In this document: piece after piece, positions 61,553-64,000 of the stretch
Numbering within the stretch: the first letter of the stretch is position 1
How the letters are laid out: every line of letters starts with the position of its first letter
NCBI RefSeq assembly: GCF_013620825.1
Contig: NZ_NJIC01000009.1
Location: forward strand, 62,743 to 126,742
From: Rhodanobacter sp. PCA2
GTDB lineage: Bacteria; Pseudomonadota; Gammaproteobacteria; Xanthomonadales; Rhodanobacteraceae
Length of the DNA stretch: 64,000 nucleotides
Direction: 5' to 3'
The notes under the pieces: generated by a model
Told to the model about the DNA's origin: nothing
Database searches by the model: none
Seen by the model: only the letters and a program-made list of their open reading frames with translations
Position numbers and translations under genes: made by a program

Positions 61553-62733
61553 TACTTCGCGGCCCGCGCCCTGAGCGCCGCCACGGCCGGCAGCTCCTTG
61601 CCTTCCAGGAATTCCAGGAAGGCGCCGCCGCCGGTGGAGATGTAGGAGACGTCGTGCTCGATGCCGTACTTGTCCACCGCGGCCAGCGTGTCGCCGCCGC
61701 CGGCGATGGAGAACGCGGGCGACGCGGCGATCGCGCGGGCCAGCGTCTCGGTGCCCTTGCCGAAGGCGTCGAACTCGAACACGCCCACCGGGCCGTTCCA
61801 CACCACGGTGCCGGCCTTGGCGATCAGCGCGGCGTAGCGCTGCGCGGTCTCCGGGCCGATGTCCAGGATCATCTCGCCGTCGCGCACCTGGTCCACCGGC
61901 TTCACCGTGGCCGGGGCGTTGGCGGAGAATTCCGGCGCCACCACCACGTCCACCGGCAGCGGCACTTCCGCGCCGCGGCGCTTCGCGTCGGCGAGCACCT
62001 TCTTCGCGGCGTCGAGCAGGTCCATCTCCACCAGCGAGTTGCCCACCGAATGGCCCAGCGCGGCGATGAAGGTGTTGGCGATGCCGCCGCCCACGATCAG
62101 CTGGTCGACCTTGCCGATCAGGTTCTCCAGCAGGGTGAGCTTGGTGGAGACCTTGGAGCCGGCCACGATGGCCAGCAACGGGTGCGCGGGGTTCTCCAGC
62201 GCCTTGCCCAGCGCATCGAGTTCGGCCGAGAGCAGGGGGCCGGCGGCGGCGATGGGAGCGTATCTGATCACGCCGTGGGTGGAGGCCTGGGCGCGGTGCG
62301 CGGTGCCGAAGGCGTCCATCACGAAGATGTCGCACAGCGCGGCGTACTTCTTCGACAGCGCCTCGTCGTCCTTGCCCTCGCCGACGTTCATGCGGCAGTT
62401 CTCGAGCACCACCACCTCGCCGTCGGCGACGTCCACGCCGTCGAGGTAATCGCGCACCAGGCGCACCGGCTTGCCGAGCTTGTCGCCCAGCCACGCAGCC
62501 ACCGGCGCCAGCGAGGAGGCTTCGTCGAACTGGCCCTCCTTCGGGCGTCCCAGGTGCGAGAGCACCATCACCTTCGCGCCGGCGTCGCGCGCGGCCTTGA
62601 TCGTCGGCAGGGCGGCGTCGAGGCGCTGGGTGGAGGTGATCCGGCCGTGATCGTCGATCGGCACGTTCAGGTCTTCGCGGATCAGCACGCGCTTGCCGTG
62701 CAGGTCGAGGTCGCTCATGCGGGTGACGGACAC
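61552..62733 (-). CDS. pgk: Phosphoglycerate kinase
   Basis: A 393-residue glycolytic kinase. [35 protein letters not shown], the hinge [12 protein letters not shown] and the nucleotide loop [16 protein letters not shown] are diagnostic. The start may be the first ATG ([11 protein letters not shown]) or the sixth codon. The residue normally Asn/Arg in [13 protein letters not shown] is as in other PGKs. Confidence 0.97.
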   Translation of the reverse strand: MSVTRMSDLDLHGKRVLIREDLNVPIDDHGRITSTQRLDAALPTIKAARDAGAKVMVLSHLGRPKEGQFDEASSLAPVAAWLGDKLGKPVRLVRDYLDGVDVADGEVVVLENCRMNVGEGKDDEALSKKYAALCDIFVMDAFGTAHRAQASTHGVIRYAPIAAAGPLLSAELDALGKALENPAHPLLAIVAGSKVSTKLTLLENLIGKVDQLIVGGGIANTFIAALGHSVGNSLVEMDLLDAAKKVLADAKRRGAEVPLPVDVVVAPEFSANAPATVKPVDQVRDGEMILDIGPETAQRYAALIAKAGTVVWNGPVGVFEFDAFGKGTETLARAIAASPAFSIAGGGDTLAAVDKYGIEHDVSYISTGGGAFLEFLEGKELPAVAALRARAAK

Positions 62734-62850
62734 GTGGAAACTCCCGTGGTTCGGAAAGGGCTGCCGCGGCGGCGGAAAGCCCGTATTGTCCCGGCGCTTC
62801 CGGGGCGATGCAAATTACACTGCAGCTTTTCCGTTGCAGGGAGTGGACAC

Positions 62851-63507
62851 ATGGCTTCCAGTCTTGTGCTGTACGGCTACTGGCGCTCCAGCGCCGCCTA
62901 TCGCGTGCGCATCGCGCTGGCGCTGAAGGGGCTGCCCTGGGAAAACCGTCCCGTGCATCTGGTGAAGGACGGCGGCCAGCAGCATGCCGCGGACTACGCG
63001 TCGATGAACCCGCAGCAGCTGGTTCCGAGCCTGCGCGACGGCGACCGGGTGCTGACGCAGTCGCTGGCGATCATGGAGTACCTGGAGGAAACCCGCCCCC
63101 GGCCGCCCCTGCTGCCAGCCGATGCCGGCGGCCGCGCGCGGGTGCGGGTGCTGGCGCAGGCGGTGGCCTGCGACATCCATCCGCTGGGCAACCTGCGCGT
63201 GCTGCAATACCTGGAGCGCGAACTGGGCGTCGGCGAGGCGCAGCGGGGGGCATGGGTACGGCACTGGATCGCCGCCGGCTTCGCCGCGATGGAGGCGATG
63301 CTGGCCGGCGACGCGGCCACCGGCCGCTACTGCCACGGCGACACGCCGGGACTGGCCGACGCCTGCCTGGTGCCGCAGGTGTACAACGCGCACCGCTGGA
63401 AAGTGGCGCTGGACGACTACCCCACCATCGCCCGCATCGCCGCCGCCTGCGGCGAGCTGGACGCGTTCCGCGCCGCCGCGCCGGAGGCGCAGCCCGACGC
63501 GGCGTGA
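62851..63507 (+). CDS. maiA: Maleylacetoacetate isomerase (zeta-class GST)
   Basis: A 218-residue glutathione transferase of the zeta class. It opens LVLYGYWRSSAAYRVRIALA, with the SSA-x-YRVR motif in place of the SSC form, and NPQQLVPSLRDGDRVLTQSL as the glutathione site. It isomerises maleylacetoacetate in tyrosine breakdown. Other hgd or fah genes are not in the window, so related maleylpyruvate isomerase activity cannot be excluded. Confidence 0.9.
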   Translation: MASSLVLYGYWRSSAAYRVRIALALKGLPWENRPVHLVKDGGQQHAADYASMNPQQLVPSLRDGDRVLTQSLAIMEYLEETRPRPPLLPADAGGRARVRVLAQAVACDIHPLGNLRVLQYLERELGVGEAQRGAWVRHWIAAGFAAMEAMLAGDAATGRYCHGDTPGLADACLVPQVYNAHRWKVALDDYPTIARIAAACGELDAFRAAAPEAQPDAA

Positions 63508-63532
63508 GCCGGGCGCATGCGGGAACGGGGTG

Positions 63533-64000
63533 CTATGACGGCGCGCGCACCAGCAGCACGTCGCAGGGCGCGGCCGGCACCACCCGGCGCGCGGTGCCGC
63601 CCACCAGCAGATGGAACGCCAGGCCGCGGCGGAACGCGCTGATCACCACCAGGTCCATCTCCTGCTCCAGTGCGCAGTCGTGCAGCACGAACTCCGGGTG
63701 GCCGTGCTCGACCCACGTCTTCGCTAGGCGGTGCCCGTCCAGCGGGGTGGCGGCGACGAAGGCCTGCATGGTGGCGTGCTCCATCCGCGCCAGCTCCTCG
63801 CCGTGGCCGGCGTCCAGCCACAGCGAGCGGTAGGGGATGTCCAGCACGTGCAGCAGGGCCAGCCGCGCCGCGGGGAACCACTCGGCCGCGGCGAGCAGGC
63901 CGTGGCGCGACTCGGCGGTGAAATCGGTGCCGACCAGCAGCTTGCCGTAGGCGGCGCGGGCGCGCTGCTTCACCACCAGCAGCGAGGCCGGCGAGCGCCG
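63533..64000 (-). CDS. Tandem universal stress protein (partial, N-terminus outside window)
   Basis: The frame stays open to the last base. The complete C-terminal UspA domain is YGKLLVGTDFTAESRHGLLA, LALLHVLDIPYRS, VVISAFRRGLAFHLLVGGTA, RRVVPAAPCDVLLVRAP. Residues before it, RRSPASLLVVKQRARAA, read as the end of a preceding UspA domain, so the full protein probably has two. An internal GTG at 63976 could start a single-domain product but looks less likely. The ATP-loop in the second domain is degenerate (GxxGxxxxR not complete). Confidence 0.85.
   Translation of the reverse strand, partial: RRSPASLLVVKQRARAAYGKLLVGTDFTAESRHGLLAAAEWFPAARLALLHVLDIPYRSLWLDAGHGEELARMEHATMQAFVAATPLDGHRLAKTWVEHGHPEFVLHDCALEQEMDLVVISAFRRGLAFHLLVGGTARRVVPAAPCDVLLVRAPS

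Overview
The window is very GC-rich DNA from a proteobacterium. The mix of a cbb3 oxidase operon, a quinol-type NO reductase, FNR-type control, a class I aldolase/pyk/tkt/pgk block and sulfide-oxidation genes suggests a gammaproteobacterium of the Xanthomonadales (Rhodanobacteraceae-like). That placement is inference from gene content. No tRNA, rRNA, IS element, integrase or CRISPR array was seen.

Region 1 (1-3320, minus strand): a partial PepSY protein, tRNA-dihydrouridine synthase dusA, and a HipB/HipA pair behind a large imperfect palindrome.

Region 2 (3560-28584, minus strand): a 24-kb run of 21 close or overlapping genes encoding an extracellular contractile injection system (eCIS, a phage-tail-like device). 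In transcription order: a winged-helix-like protein, sheath, inner tube, Zn-ribbon/DUF6760-like protein, Ala/Pro-rich protein, DUF4255 terminator, AAA+ ATPase, a small protein, a large DUF4157 protein with an OmpA-like segment and a C-terminal aspzincin-type metallopeptidase site (putative cargo), a two-helix membrane protein, CIS tube-adaptor protein, an endolysin-like M15 peptidase, LysM-like protein, gpD-like hub, gpV/gp5 spike, PAAR-like tip, gp25, two large baseplate proteins, a beta-helix tail protein and a DUF6519 protein. Upstream lies a gene for a sigma-54 activator without a sensory domain, followed by its own terminator, an 18-bp inverted repeat and a near-consensus -24/-12 promoter. 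The device therefore appears to be a dedicated RpoN-controlled operon. I regard this, with the metallopeptidase cargo, the membrane protein and the peptidoglycan peptidase, as the most interesting system in the window.

Region 3 (29133-44183): a microaerobic and nitric-oxide block with fpr, fnr, nnrS, a CopD-like membrane protein, tpx, a small arsenic operon (arsR-arsC-aquaporin) with a 34-bp perfect palindrome over a probable leaderless start, a cco operon (ccoNOQP, small membrane protein, ccoI, ccoS, group III truncated hemoglobin), fdxA and a quinol-dependent NO reductase. FNR-like boxes precede nnrS, ccoN and fdxA, matching the FNR encoded in the same block.

Region 4 (45386-52802): a persulfide-sensing BigR-type regulator with a DUF442 phosphatase-like gene, divergent from sulfide:quinone reductase, a small DUF2892 membrane protein, an RND efflux pair and an OsmC protein. 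AT-rich imperfect palindromes flank the regulator.

Region 5 (44284-45285 and 52893-64000): central carbon genes (gap, pyk, class I fba, tkt, pgk, gph) interspersed with an S1/P1 nuclease, a TonB-C-like secreted protein, two paralogous outer-membrane beta-barrels sharing a direct-repeat promoter, maleylacetoacetate isomerase, and a tandem universal stress protein cut by the window end.
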